Positions 8,787 through 18,117 are shown, counted from the first letter of the stretch. The stretch is 64,000 nt of DNA from Paenibacillus mesophilus (GCF_005938385.1 NZ_VCRA01000035.1:1-64000), one strand, 5' to 3'. Notes: a model not told the origin generated them from the sequence alone. Made by a program: numbers and translations.

Positions 8787-8834
8787 GAAAAAAAGATCCC
8801 CATGCGCAACGCCATCACATTACGCTTGGGGATT
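8787..8834 (-). terminator. terminator of abrB
   Basis: GATCCCCATGCG (8795-8806) pairs imperfectly with CGCTTGGGGATT (8823-8834). On the minus strand the stem is followed by a run of T (8794-8787). It lies between convergent rsmI and abrB. Confidence 0.75.
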
Positions 8835-8908
8835 ACAGAGGAGATATATAAAGGTTAGAATTAACTTCGTTATAATCCTATTATAACCTATAATTCCGAT
8901 TTTGTCTT

Positions 8909-9172
8909 TTAATTTGTCATAGAATTATAAATTTCTGCTAACTCGGCCAAACATTCTTTGCTGATCATCTTTCCTTTGAAGTAGACGAGGTTGTCAGCAT
9001 TACCCGTGAAGATGCAGGCAGGCTCGTATTTCTTGAGCATGATCCGCTCACCGTCTACGTAAATTTCCAACGCGTCCTTCTCCCCGATTCCCAGAGTACG
9101 GCGAAGTTCTATTGGAATCACGACACGCCCGAGTTCGTCGACTTTTCGGACAATACCAGTGGATTTCATCAT
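8909..9172 (-). CDS. abrB: transition-state regulator AbrB
   Basis: An 87-residue AbrB: swapped-hairpin DNA-binding N-terminus (MKSTGIVRKVDELGRVVIPI, then ELRRTLGIGEKDALEIYVDG) and a short C-terminal oligomerisation half. AbrB represses many post-exponential genes during growth and is itself shut off by phosphorylated Spo0A. The first of two consecutive ATGs (9172) is eight bases behind GGAGAGGAG; the second (9169) is equally possible. It has its own sigma-A promoter with two Spo0A boxes between promoter and gene. It is divergent from the HD-domain gene. Confidence 0.93.
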   Translation of the reverse strand: MMKSTGIVRKVDELGRVVIPIELRRTLGIGEKDALEIYVDGERIMLKKYEPACIFTGNADNLVYFKGKMISKECLAELAEIYNSMTN

Positions 9173-9193
9173 GTGTTGTTCTCCTCTCCATTC

Positions 9194-9211
9194 TTTCGTC
9201 ATTATTCGACA
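9194..9211 (-). promoter_or_regulatory. tandem Spo0A boxes in the abrB leader
   Basis: On the minus strand TGTCGAA (9211-9205) and TGACGAA (9200-9194) form a direct pair, both fitting the 0A box TGNCGAA. They lie just downstream of the abrB promoter, the same arrangement as in B. subtilis, where Spo0A~P represses abrB. Confidence 0.8.
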
Positions 9212-9226
9212 AGGTTTTCGACTATA

Positions 9227-9255
9227 ATCATACCAACCATTCCCATAATAGTCAA
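9227..9255 (-). promoter_or_regulatory. sigma-A promoter of abrB
   Basis: On the minus strand TTGACT (9255-9250) and TATGAT (9232-9227) are 17 bases apart, 55 bases ahead of the abrB start. Confidence 0.8.
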
Positions 9256-9436
9256 CCGGATTTCAGGCGTTTGGAAGTCGTTTCGCGCGCGTGAATTTTT
9301 GTGAAGAGGTTCAAAAGGGTTGATAACATTGGGTTCTTGCTGAATGGGGTTTCGATTCTGTATACATAATACCATATTATGCGTATGAAAAATAGGGTTG
9401 TCTATCAATGGATTTGGAAGAGAAAAACGAATATAA

Positions 9437-9496
9437 TTCGACAATATATAAGGCATTATGTCGAAAGTCGACGGCGTTTGGAGGCGGGCTGTCGAA
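9437..9496 (+). promoter_or_regulatory. three perfect Spo0A boxes upstream of the HD-domain gene
   Basis: TTCGACA (9437-9443, reverse orientation), TGTCGAA (9459-9465) and TGTCGAA (9490-9496) are exact 0A boxes. The first two form an inverted pair 15 bases apart. The nearest is ~60 bases before the likely transcription start near 9553. This is an upstream-activator position. Confidence 0.6.
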
Positions 9497-9535
9497 AGGC
9501 AGACGTCAACTTTGATGCGGCTGTTTTTGCGCGGT

Positions 9536-9546
9536 TGGTATATACT
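9536..9546 (+). promoter_or_regulatory. extended -10 promoter of the HD-domain gene
   Basis: TGG at 9536-9538 is followed by TATATACT, giving overlapping -10 candidates TATATA (9539) and TATACT (9541). No good -35 is visible, which fits a promoter that needs an activator. Confidence 0.4.
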
Positions 9547-9568
9547 AGAAAAGAGAGGAGGGTTGGGT

Positions 9569-10861
9569 ATGGCCAGGCTGCTGATGGAAGAAAAGGTGTT
9601 CAAAGATCCTGTTCATAAATACATTTACGTGCAGGACGAAACGATCTGGAATTTGATCAATACGAAAGAGTTTCAAAGGCTTCGCCGCATCCGCCAGCTG
9701 GGCACATCCTTCATGACGTTTCATGGCGCCGAGCATAGCCGGTTCTCCCATTCCCTCGGCGTATATGAGGTGGCCCGCCGGATTATTTCGCAATTCGAAC
9801 GAAACCGTTACGACGACTGGCCGAGCGAAGAACGGCTGCTGTGCCTCTGCTCGGCTCTTCTACACGATATCGGACACGGTCCCTTCTCTCACTCGGTGGA
9901 GAAGGTGTTCGGCACCCATCATGAAGATTGGACATGCAGGCTGGTGCTGGGAGATACCGAAGTGAATCGGGTATTAACCGAGGCCGATCCGGAATTGCCG
10001 CAGAAAGTGTCTGATGTCATCTGCAAATCGTACGGCAAAGAAATCGTTGTCGGGCTGATCTCAAGCCAGCTGGATGCGGACCGGATGGATTATTTGCTTC
10101 GGGATGCCTATTATACGGGCGTACATTACGGAACATTCGATCTGGAGCGAATATTGCGCGTCATTCGGCCGCACAAAGGCCATATCGTCGTCAAAGAAAG
10201 CGGTATGCACGCAGTCGAAGATTATTTGATGTCGCGTTATCAAATGTACTGGCAAGTCTATTTCCATCCCGTTACCCGCAGTTCGGAAATCGTGCTGCGC
10301 AAAATATTCGAGAGAGCGAAGCGTCTTCACACCGATCGGTATGCATTTCAATTTTTGATGGGGCCGCTAGTCGGATTGCTCGACAATGAGATGACGATTG
10401 AAGATTACTTGACGCTCGACGAATCGTATGTCCAGATGACGATCATGCAGTGGAGCAAGGAGAGAGATCCGATTTTGTCCGATCTGTGCGCCCGGTTTTT
10501 GAACAGAAGGCTGTTCAAATATGCGGCGCTGGACGATATCAACGAGGCGATGGAGCACGAGCTTCGGGCTGGGCTGCTTGCCTGCGGCATCGATCCGGAA
10601 TATTATTTGGAGATCGATTATTTGACCGAGCTTCCTTACGATGTGTATCGTGCCGGCGACGAAGAAGAGAGCTTGCCGATTTGGCTGCTGGACGGGCGGA
10701 ACGAGCTTGTGGAAATTTCCCGCAAGTCGGACATCATCCGCTCGATCGGCAGCATACATGGGGGCAAGCATCATATTTATTTCCCGGCTGAGCTCGTCAG
10801 GAATGCGGAATCTTGTCTGTCGCCGGAGATGCGTCGTCTTCTTGGTTTGGACGAGCGATAA
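9569..10861 (+). CDS. HD-domain phosphohydrolase (dGTPase/SAMHD1-like, YwfO-type)
   Basis: A 430-residue metal-dependent phosphohydrolase. The HD residues are in HSRFSHSLGVYEVARRI (first H), LLHDIGHGPFSHS (HD) and LDADRMDYLLRDAYYTG (distal D). This layout is that of SAMHD1/dGTP triphosphohydrolase-like proteins such as B. subtilis YwfO. The substrate is not determined; hydrolysis of dNTPs is the family expectation. ATG 9569 follows GAGGAGGG by six bases; upstream in-frame starts lack such a site. It occupies the position of metS in B. subtilis. Perfect Spo0A boxes lie upstream. Confidence 0.85.
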   Translation: MARLLMEEKVFKDPVHKYIYVQDETIWNLINTKEFQRLRRIRQLGTSFMTFHGAEHSRFSHSLGVYEVARRIISQFERNRYDDWPSEERLLCLCSALLHDIGHGPFSHSVEKVFGTHHEDWTCRLVLGDTEVNRVLTEADPELPQKVSDVICKSYGKEIVVGLISSQLDADRMDYLLRDAYYTGVHYGTFDLERILRVIRPHKGHIVVKESGMHAVEDYLMSRYQMYWQVYFHPVTRSSEIVLRKIFERAKRLHTDRYAFQFLMGPLVGLLDNEMTIEDYLTLDESYVQMTIMQWSKERDPILSDLCARFLNRRLFKYAALDDINEAMEHELRAGLLACGIDPEYYLEIDYLTELPYDVYRAGDEEESLPIWLLDGRNELVEISRKSDIIRSIGSIHGGKHHIYFPAELVRNAESCLSPEMRRLLGLDER

Positions 10862-10897
10862 AAGTTCTCGGGATTCACTTACGGAGGTAAAAATTAA

Positions 10898-11677
10898 ATG
10901 CTTACGGATACGCATACGCATTTGAATGCCCGGCAATTCGACGAGGACCGGGAGGAAGTGATCGCGCGCGCGTTGGAAAACGGGGTCAGCCGGATCATCA
11001 ATATCGGCTTTAATCGGGAGACGATCCCGACTTCGATCGAATTGACCGAGAAGTACGACTTTATATATTCGGCGGTCGGATGGCATCCCCAGGATGCGAT
11101 TCACATGAAGGCCGACGATCTCGATTGGATTGAGGAGCTGTGCGCCAAGGACAAAGTGGTCGCGATCGGAGAAATCGGACTGGATTATTATTGGGACACC
11201 TCTCCGAAAGACGTACAGCATCGGGTATTCCGCGAACAAATCCGGTCGGCCCGCCGGCTGGGAATGCCGATCGCCATCCATAACCGGGACGCCCATCACG
11301 ATGTCTTGCAGCTGCTGAGGGAAGAGAAGGCGGAAGATGTCGGCGGAGTGATGCACTGCTACTCGGGCAGCTGGGAGACGGCCAAGATGTGTCTTGACAT
11401 GAATTTCTACATCTCGTTCGGGGGGCCGATAACGTTCAAAAACGCCAAACAGCCGAAAGAAGTGCTGGCTCAAGTGCCGATGGAGCGGCTGCTGATTGAG
11501 ACGGACGCCCCTTATTTGACCCCGCATCCTTACCGCGGCAAGCGCAATGAGACAAGCTACGTCCGCCTGGTTGCCGAGGCTGCGGCGGAAATCAAAGGGG
11601 TTTCTTTCGAAGAAATCGCCGCTATCACATCGGAGAATGCAACCCGATTGTTTCGGTTGCCAAAGGCTCCGAATTGA
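10898..11677 (+). CDS. tatD: TatD-family metal-dependent DNase (YabD)
   Basis: A 259-residue TIM-barrel hydrolase. Metal ligands are visible in DTHTHLNARQFD (HxH), GEIGLDYYW (E), HNRDAHHDVL (H), MHCYSGS (H) and ETDAPYLTP (D). Homologues are 3'-5' exonucleases or D-aminoacyl-tRNA deacylase-like enzymes. ATG 10898 follows ACGGAGGT. It is 36 bases after the HD-domain gene, so the two may be co-transcribed. A bidirectional terminator separates it from convergent ecsB. Confidence 0.92.
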   Translation: MLTDTHTHLNARQFDEDREEVIARALENGVSRIINIGFNRETIPTSIELTEKYDFIYSAVGWHPQDAIHMKADDLDWIEELCAKDKVVAIGEIGLDYYWDTSPKDVQHRVFREQIRSARRLGMPIAIHNRDAHHDVLQLLREEKAEDVGGVMHCYSGSWETAKMCLDMNFYISFGGPITFKNAKQPKEVLAQVPMERLLIETDAPYLTPHPYRGKRNETSYVRLVAEAAAEIKGVSFEEIAAITSENATRLFRLPKAPN

Positions 11678-11699
11678 TATAAATTTTAACGAAATTTGA

Positions 11700-11760
11700 A
11701 AAATCCCCGCCAAACTCCCGCTCGCAGGCCATTGCGACAACGGATGATTGGCGGGGATTT
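11700..11760. terminator. bidirectional terminator between tatD and ecsB
   Basis: AAATCCCCGCCAA near 11701-11713 is the reverse complement of TTGGCGGGGATTT at 11748-11760. The A/T-rich flanks give T-runs on either strand. It serves convergent genes. Confidence 0.7.
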
Positions 11761-11779
11761 CCACAATGCGTGGAGCGAT

Positions 11780-12973
11780 TCAATTCTTACGCCGTGCTCG
11801 GAAAGCATAAGCGAGCGCCAAGCCGAACAGCGGAAGAAGGAGCAGCCAAGGCGTAAATACCGAAGGCCGGAACATCGGCAGAGCGAGCAGGACGACTTGG
11901 ACAAGCTGGGCGGTGTAAGCGATCCGGGCCGCAGAGACGTGGCGGAGCGCAGCCTGAATCGGATACAGGGCGGGCCAGACGGAATGACGGTGAAATCGTC
12001 CCAGCGCGGACAGCTGCACATTCGTAATCAGCTGAAACAGCGCGTAAACGGCCGCGAAGAGGAGCGGGCTGCCGACGACCAGCAAAATCGCCAAAGCTAC
12101 TGCCGTCAAGCGCATCGTTATGCCGAACAGCTCCGATCTCAGCAAGGTCAGAGCGTACAAATAGCGAAAGGCGTTATCTTTGCGGAACGGGACAAGATTA
12201 GCCAGGCCGGATAACTTTTTTCGGGATTTTACGCGATTCGGCAATTCCTGTACATCCACGAACCAGTTAAAGAAAAGCAGCAAAGTCGTATTGTGCCCCG
12301 CCTCCTTGGTCCGTAAGTAAGGCCAGTTAACCGGCACCCTCCGCGACGAGCGGGCCCAAACGCTCATGATGGCGAATGCGGCAAGAACAAGGAGAGAGGC
12401 GGCAAAGCTGCCGTACCGATACAGCACGTAAGCGATAATGCCGGTGAGGAGCCAGCGCACGGAACGGAACAAGAGGCGATAGCCGGCTCTGACAAACGTG
12501 CTCTCCGTCCACGCGCCCAGCAGATTGGCGAATTTGATAGCCAAGGCGAACAAGAGCAGGACGATGTACGAAACGGCTTCGCTGCCAAAGCCGTGTCGAT
12601 AAATAGGCATGCTCGACGAAACAGCGAAAACGATGGCGAATGCTTGCGTAACGAAGCTGTACAGCATAGCTCGCCGAAAATAAGTTCCCATCTTGGCTTC
12701 CATCGGAAGCAGGAAGACAAGGTCGGCTTCGCGAAGAAGCGTGCGAATCGGACTGACCGCGAGAAAAGGCAGCAGCCAGCAGGTGATGATGAGCGCATGA
12801 GGAAACGTTTCCGGTATGCGCGCAAGCGCTTTGCCGTACATATACGACGAGGCGATGAACAAGGCGATCAGAAACAGAAAAAAACCGCTTTGTCCAGCAT
12901 ATACGGTATATCGCGAAACGGTCTTCAAGTGTGCCGACAGACGTTCCTTCCATAACCGCGCTGCCGGATTCAT
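11780..12973 (-). CDS. ecsB: ABC transporter permease EcsB
   Basis: A 397-residue integral membrane protein with about nine hydrophobic segments and the EcsB family layout. Examples are FFLFLIALFIASSYMYG, ALIITCWLLPFLAV, LAILLVVGSPLLFAAVYALF and a final LLLLPLFGLALAYAF before a basic tail. It pairs with the ATPase EcsA encoded immediately upstream; the start codon overlaps the ecsA stop by four bases. In B. subtilis EcsAB affects secretion, sporulation and intramembrane proteolysis by RasP; the transported substrate is uncertain. In B. subtilis the pair lies elsewhere on the chromosome. Confidence 0.87.
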   Translation of the reverse strand: MNPAARLWKERLSAHLKTVSRYTVYAGQSGFFLFLIALFIASSYMYGKALARIPETFPHALIITCWLLPFLAVSPIRTLLREADLVFLLPMEAKMGTYFRRAMLYSFVTQAFAIVFAVSSSMPIYRHGFGSEAVSYIVLLLFALAIKFANLLGAWTESTFVRAGYRLLFRSVRWLLTGIIAYVLYRYGSFAASLLVLAAFAIMSVWARSSRRVPVNWPYLRTKEAGHNTTLLLFFNWFVDVQELPNRVKSRKKLSGLANLVPFRKDNAFRYLYALTLLRSELFGITMRLTAVALAILLVVGSPLLFAAVYALFQLITNVQLSALGRFHRHSVWPALYPIQAALRHVSAARIAYTAQLVQVVLLALPMFRPSVFTPWLLLLPLFGLALAYAFRARRKN

Positions 12974-13716
12974 GTCGCGCCGCCTTTCACGATCGTGTAG
13001 AACAGATCGTCGAGCGTCGTTTCGGGGGCTCCTCCGACTGCGGCCCGCATCTCGGGCAGCGTTCCTTTCGCCGCTATTCGACCCCGGTGAAGGACGACAA
13101 ACCGGTCGCAGTATGTCTCAAGTGTCGACAAAATATGGGAGCTGATCAAGAAGGCGGCGCCGCTTTTTTTTCGCTCCACCATCAGATCGAGGAGCGACCG
13201 GATGCCGAGCGGATCGAGTCCGAGGAACGGCTCGTCGATCACATACAACGGCGGTTCGACAAGAAAAGCGTTCATGATCATTACTTTTTGCCGCATGCCT
13301 TTCGACAGCGTCTGAGGAAACGAATCGAGCTTGTCGATCATGTCGAATTGCCCGGCCAGAGCGGCGGCGCGGCGTTCGAACTGCGCGGAGTCGAGTCCGT
13401 ACGCCATGGCCGTCATGCGAAGATGCTCGCGGATCGTTAATTCCTCGTATAATTCGGGCGCTTCGGGCACATAGGCGAACGAGCCGCGATAGCGGTCGCT
13501 ATCGTCGCCTGCTTGAATGCCCATAACTCGCACATGACCTTCCTGGGGCGTCAGCAATCCCAGTATGTGTTTGATTGTCGTGCTTTTTCCGGCTCCGTTC
13601 AATCCGATCAGCCCGACCATTTCCCCCGGATTGATCGATAATTCGAGCTCGCGAATGACCGGGCGGTTCCAAATATAGCCCCCGGACAGCTTGCTGATCG
13701 TAAGTATCGGCTCCAT
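12970..13716 (-). CDS. ecsA: ABC transporter ATP-binding protein EcsA
   Basis: A 248-residue ABC ATPase. Walker A is GLNGAGKSTT, the signature is LSKGMRQK, Walker B is LYVIDEPFLGLDP, and the H-loop lies in SSHILSTLETYCD. The stretch YEELTIREHLRMTAMAYGL and the overall sequence match EcsA closely, from memory of the B. subtilis protein. ATG 13716 follows GGAGG on the minus strand. It is the first gene of a two-gene operon with ecsB. Confidence 0.92.
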   Translation of the reverse strand: MEPILTISKLSGGYIWNRPVIRELELSINPGEMVGLIGLNGAGKSTTIKHILGLLTPQEGHVRVMGIQAGDDSDRYRGSFAYVPEAPELYEELTIREHLRMTAMAYGLDSAQFERRAAALAGQFDMIDKLDSFPQTLSKGMRQKVMIMNAFLVEPPLYVIDEPFLGLDPLGIRSLLDLMVERKKSGAAFLISSHILSTLETYCDRFVVLHRGRIAAKGTLPEMRAAVGGAPETTLDDLFYTIVKGGAT

Positions 13717-13751
13717 CTTTTTCCTCCAGCCAAGGTTCGCATTTCCAGTCC

Positions 13752-13760
13752 ATCATACCA
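13752..13760 (-). promoter_or_regulatory. extended -10 promoter of ecsAB
   Basis: On the minus strand TGG is followed by TATGAT (13757-13752), 36 bases before the ecsA start. No good -35 is seen. Confidence 0.4.
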
Positions 13761-13926
13761 TTTTCGTCCGAAAAATCGCATCTTTGGGCGGGTGATTTTA
13801 ACAAAACTCATTCAAAGAGGCAGCCATAGAAGGTTTAGACGAAGAGAAACAGCGATTTGTTGCACAAAAAAAGTGAAATATCACACATTTTTCGGGTTTT
13901 CGCTAAAATACCGGCTTTTCACCCTC

Positions 13927-13955
13927 TTTACAGGTTTTTCATAAGGCTTTAATAT
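13927..13955 (+). promoter_or_regulatory. sigma-A promoter of the riboswitch-yabE transcript
   Basis: TTTACA (13927-13932) and TAATAT (13950-13955) are separated by 17 bases. The start point would lie near 13962, just upstream of the riboswitch. Confidence 0.6.
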
Positions 13956-13989
13956 TACGATCATAATGATTCGAAACTGCATACCGCCA

Positions 13990-14155
13990 TCGACTTTACT
14001 ATCGCTGAGTTTCCGTAAGGGAAACGGGGGAACCAAGTTCATGGGGTGAATTTCGCGGCAAGCCGTCTGAAGCGGCTTATGTGCGAATAGGGCGACTCTC
14101 GCGTCCGAACCCGTCAGCTAACCTCGTAAGCGTGAAGAGAGAGGCACGATTGTCG
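13990..14155 (+). promoter_or_regulatory. cyclic-di-AMP riboswitch (ydaO/yuaA class)
   Basis: The conserved core of the ydaO-yuaA aptamer is readable in order: CGCTGAGTT near 14004; GAAACGGGGGAACC at 14021-14034; ATGGGGTGAAT at 14041-14051; GTCCGAACCCGTCAGCTAAC at 14103-14122; then CTCGTAAGCG and GAGAGAGG. The class binds cyclic di-AMP and usually shuts off downstream cell-wall or potassium genes. A terminator follows at 14197-14235 and the gene below encodes a YabE-type cell-wall protein, a typical target. The outer edges given are approximate. Confidence 0.9.
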
Positions 14156-14196
14156 GGCAATGATGCCGCCATCACTTGGATGAGCATTGAATTTAC

Positions 14197-14235
14197 GCCG
14201 CGAGAAGAGTACCTCTTCATTGCGGCTTTTATTTT
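14197..14235 (+). terminator. riboswitch expression-platform terminator
   Basis: GCCGCGAGAAGAG (14197-14209) pairs with CTCTTCATTGCGGC (14213-14226), with a small bulge. TTTTATTTT follows. It lies between aptamer and gene, as expected for transcription control by ligand. Confidence 0.8.
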
Positions 14236-14263
14236 CGAATAATTTGGAATTATTCGAAAATAA
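14229..14263. repeat. 16-bp perfect inverted repeat downstream of the riboswitch
   Basis: TTATTTTCGAATAATT (14229-14244) and its exact reverse complement at 14248-14263 flank TGG. The palindrome overlaps the terminator T-run but has no T-run of its own. It could be a protein operator or an alternative RNA hairpin; role unknown. Confidence 0.85.
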
Positions 14264-14427
14264 TTCTTATACGGTCTACTTGGACAGACGCAGTCGTATA
14301 TTATAGCCCTGAACATGCTGCAGCAAGATGGCACAGAGCACGAATCATCACCAAAACCAACCAGGTCGCGTCAATCCAGTCATGCGTAACACTCGACGGC
14401 GAGAACTGATGAAGGAGGACCGCAGAA

Positions 14428-15567
14428 GTGGGCGATATTCCAGGCGGAGACACCCATGTAAAACGATCATCCAGCATGTCTTTCGCAATGCGATGGAAGC
14501 ATGAAAACTTGCGTTTGATCTCAATAGGCGCTTTGTTTTCGATCGTGATGGCAGTTATGTTTGTATTGCTCGTACAAGGTACGGCAATTAAAAAAGTGTC
14601 GTTGTTCGTCAACGGCGAAGAAAAACAGATCCAGACAAAACAGTCGACACTGTCCGCTCTCCTCGAGGAGCAGCAAATTCCCGTAAGCGAGCACGACAGG
14701 GTGTCCGCGGGACTCAAAACGAAATTAAAGCATGGCGATAGATTCGCCATTAATCATGTGGTACCCGTTCAGGTGACGGCCGACGGCAAGACGGAGACGC
14801 GCTATACGGTAGCCAAGACGGTAGCGGGGGCTCTCCAGGACTTGAATGTCGAGCTTGGAGAATTGGATAAATTGACGCCGGCCTTGGAGGAAGAGGTCGC
14901 GGCCAATACGCCGATCCAAATCGTACGGGTGCAGAAGCAGTTGGAGGATCAGACCGAAGCGATCCCGTTCGATACGGTGAAGCAGAACGATCCGAATTTG
15001 CTCAAGGGCAAGGAGCAGGTCGTTGCCGAAGGCAAGGAAGGCATTCTCGCCAAAAAGATCGAGAAAGTGTTCGAGGATGGCCAGCTTGTCGCGGAAAATG
15101 TGGTGGACTTGAAGGTCGAGCAGGAAAGCATCAGCCGTATCGTTGCTCTCGGCACGAAAAATCCGGTTGTAGTCTTATCCGCATCTTCTCCGGATATTGA
15201 CGAGGTATCGAAGGGCGATGTTAAGTTCGCCTACAAACAAATCCTGAATAACGTCTCGTTGACGGCATACTCCATCGATGTCGCCTCCACGGGCAAATCG
15301 AGCGATCATCCGCAGTACGGGATTACGTCCTCCGGAGCTCGGGTGAGCGAAGGTCGCACGATCGCGGTCGATCCGAAGGTTATCCCGATCGGCTGGTGGG
15401 TATATATCGAAGGGATTGGTCTGCGCCGGGCGGAAGATACCGGAAGCGGTGTCAAAGGCAATATGATCGACGTTTATTTCGAGAACCCCGATTATGCCAA
15501 ACGTTTCGGCCTGAAGCGTGGCTATAAAGTATACATTATCGGCAAAGAAAAACCGTCGATGAATTAA
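14428..15567 (+). CDS. yabE: YabE-type cell-wall protein (DUF348/G5/3D domains)
   Basis: A 379-residue exported protein. A cytoplasmic N-terminus is followed by one hydrophobic segment near residues 31-51 (ISIGALFSIVMAVMFVLLVQ). Next come DUF348 ubiquitin-like repeats (VSLFVNGEEKQIQTKQSTLS; VQVTADGKTETRYTVAKTVA), a G5-like region (~150-240), and a C-terminal 3D domain. The 3D domain shows TSSGARVSEGRTIAVDP and EDTGSGVKGNMIDVYF with the conserved aspartates. Such proteins resemble resuscitation-promoting factors and are probable peptidoglycan-cleaving enzymes. Start is GTG 14428 behind AAGGAGGA. Expression is predicted to respond to cyclic di-AMP through the riboswitch upstream. Confidence 0.88.
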   Translation: MGDIPGGDTHVKRSSSMSFAMRWKHENLRLISIGALFSIVMAVMFVLLVQGTAIKKVSLFVNGEEKQIQTKQSTLSALLEEQQIPVSEHDRVSAGLKTKLKHGDRFAINHVVPVQVTADGKTETRYTVAKTVAGALQDLNVELGELDKLTPALEEEVAANTPIQIVRVQKQLEDQTEAIPFDTVKQNDPNLLKGKEQVVAEGKEGILAKKIEKVFEDGQLVAENVVDLKVEQESISRIVALGTKNPVVVLSASSPDIDEVSKGDVKFAYKQILNNVSLTAYSIDVASTGKSSDHPQYGITSSGARVSEGRTIAVDPKVIPIGWWVYIEGIGLRRAEDTGSGVKGNMIDVYFENPDYAKRFGLKRGYKVYIIGKEKPSMN

Positions 15568-15661
15568 TCGTTCCATTTTTGCGGCGTACCATTCATTACC
15601 CGTTATCCATTTGATTGTAACAGCTTCATTCGGTATTATTTAAATATAAGCTACCCAAACG

Positions 15662-15690
15662 AAAGAAGAGGCGGAGCCCTCTTCTTTTTG
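15662..15690 (+). terminator. terminator after yabE
   Basis: AAGAAGAG (15663-15670) pairs with CTCTTCTT (15679-15686), followed by more T. It lies 27 bases before rnmV. Confidence 0.7.
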
Positions 15691-15716
15691 TTCGTACAAC
15701 GAAAGGAAACAAGAAT

Positions 15717-17185
<1,469 letters not shown>

Positions 17186-17235
17186 GCACCAAACGCCCAC
17201 AACGCCCATAAGATAGTCGAGGAGGCGATTGTGGT

Positions 17236-18117
17236 ATGAAGCAAGGAGAACTGGTCGTTCGAAAGTCCTACGGCGGCGACGTCATTTTTAAGATCGACGC
17301 GATCGAAGCGAGGCGCGCGGTATTGAAAGGCGTCGACTTCCGGCTGCTGGCCGATTCGCCCGTTTCGGATTTGCAGCTCGTTCAAGACGCTCGGCCGCTG
17401 CAGCAGCACTACTCGCAAATGAAAGTGAATGAATCGCTGCGCGAGCTGGCGCGCTTTAGGCTATGGCAGCGGGAGAAGCAGCAGACGGAGCTCGGCGGTG
17501 CGGATCATGTGTCCCATTCGTATTTCGAGCTGCCCGGGAAAGTGCTGCACTTGGACGGGGATCCGACTTATTTGCGCAAAAGCATGGCTTTATACGGAGA
17601 GTTTCGCGTTCCGGCGGAAGGATACTTTGTATCGGAGTCGAACATGACGCAAGCTTTGTACCGGCTGCTGCCCCAAGTAAGGCCGGATATATTGGTTATA
17701 ACGGGTCATGACGGGATTCTGAAACATTTGAAGGACCGTGACATCAGCAGCCTGAACAGCTATAAAAACTCGCACAATTTCGTAAACGCCATCCATATGG
17801 CGCGCCAATTCGACCGCAACCTGGATTCGCTGACGATCATCGCGGGTGCTTGCCAATCGCATTTCGAGGCGCTGCTGAAAGCGGGAGCGAACTTCGCAAG
17901 CTCCCCAGCCCGTGTCCTGATCCATGCGCTTGACCCGTCCTGCGTCGCCATCAAAAATGCGTTCACTCCGGCGAGAGAAACGGTGAATATCGCCGACGTG
18001 ATCCGCAACACGATCAGCGGGTTTGACGGCCTCGGAGGCATCGAGACGCGAGGAAGCTACAGGCTCGGCTTGCCGAAGCTGAAGATGCCTGCAACGAACT
18101 TTGGCGCCGCAACGTAA
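17236..18117 (+). CDS. yabG: sporulation protease YabG
   Basis: A 293-residue protein of the YabG family, the mother-cell cysteine protease that processes spore coat proteins before cross-linking. Characteristic stretches: LVVRKSYGGDVIFKI at the start, DILVITGHDGILK, and IIAGACQSHFEALLKAGANF in the catalytic region. ATG 17236 follows GAGGAGGCG. In B. subtilis it is under sigma-K control; I could not identify a clear sigma-K promoter here. Gene order rsmA-yabG-veg is conserved. Confidence 0.93.
   Translation: MKQGELVVRKSYGGDVIFKIDAIEARRAVLKGVDFRLLADSPVSDLQLVQDARPLQQHYSQMKVNESLRELARFRLWQREKQQTELGGADHVSHSYFELPGKVLHLDGDPTYLRKSMALYGEFRVPAEGYFVSESNMTQALYRLLPQVRPDILVITGHDGILKHLKDRDISSLNSYKNSHNFVNAIHMARQFDRNLDSLTIIAGACQSHFEALLKAGANFASSPARVLIHALDPSCVAIKNAFTPARETVNIADVIRNTISGFDGLGGIETRGSYRLGLPKLKMPATNFGAAT

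Noticed and set aside
9203-9603. 133-residue minus-strand frame in the abrB-HD intergenic region
   Set aside because: It crosses the abrB promoter, the Spo0A boxes and the start of the HD-domain gene, and lacks a ribosome site.
10367-11764. 465-residue minus-strand reading frame
   Set aside because: It overlaps the HD-domain gene and tatD, both with catalytic motifs on the plus strand. It has no recognisable domain.
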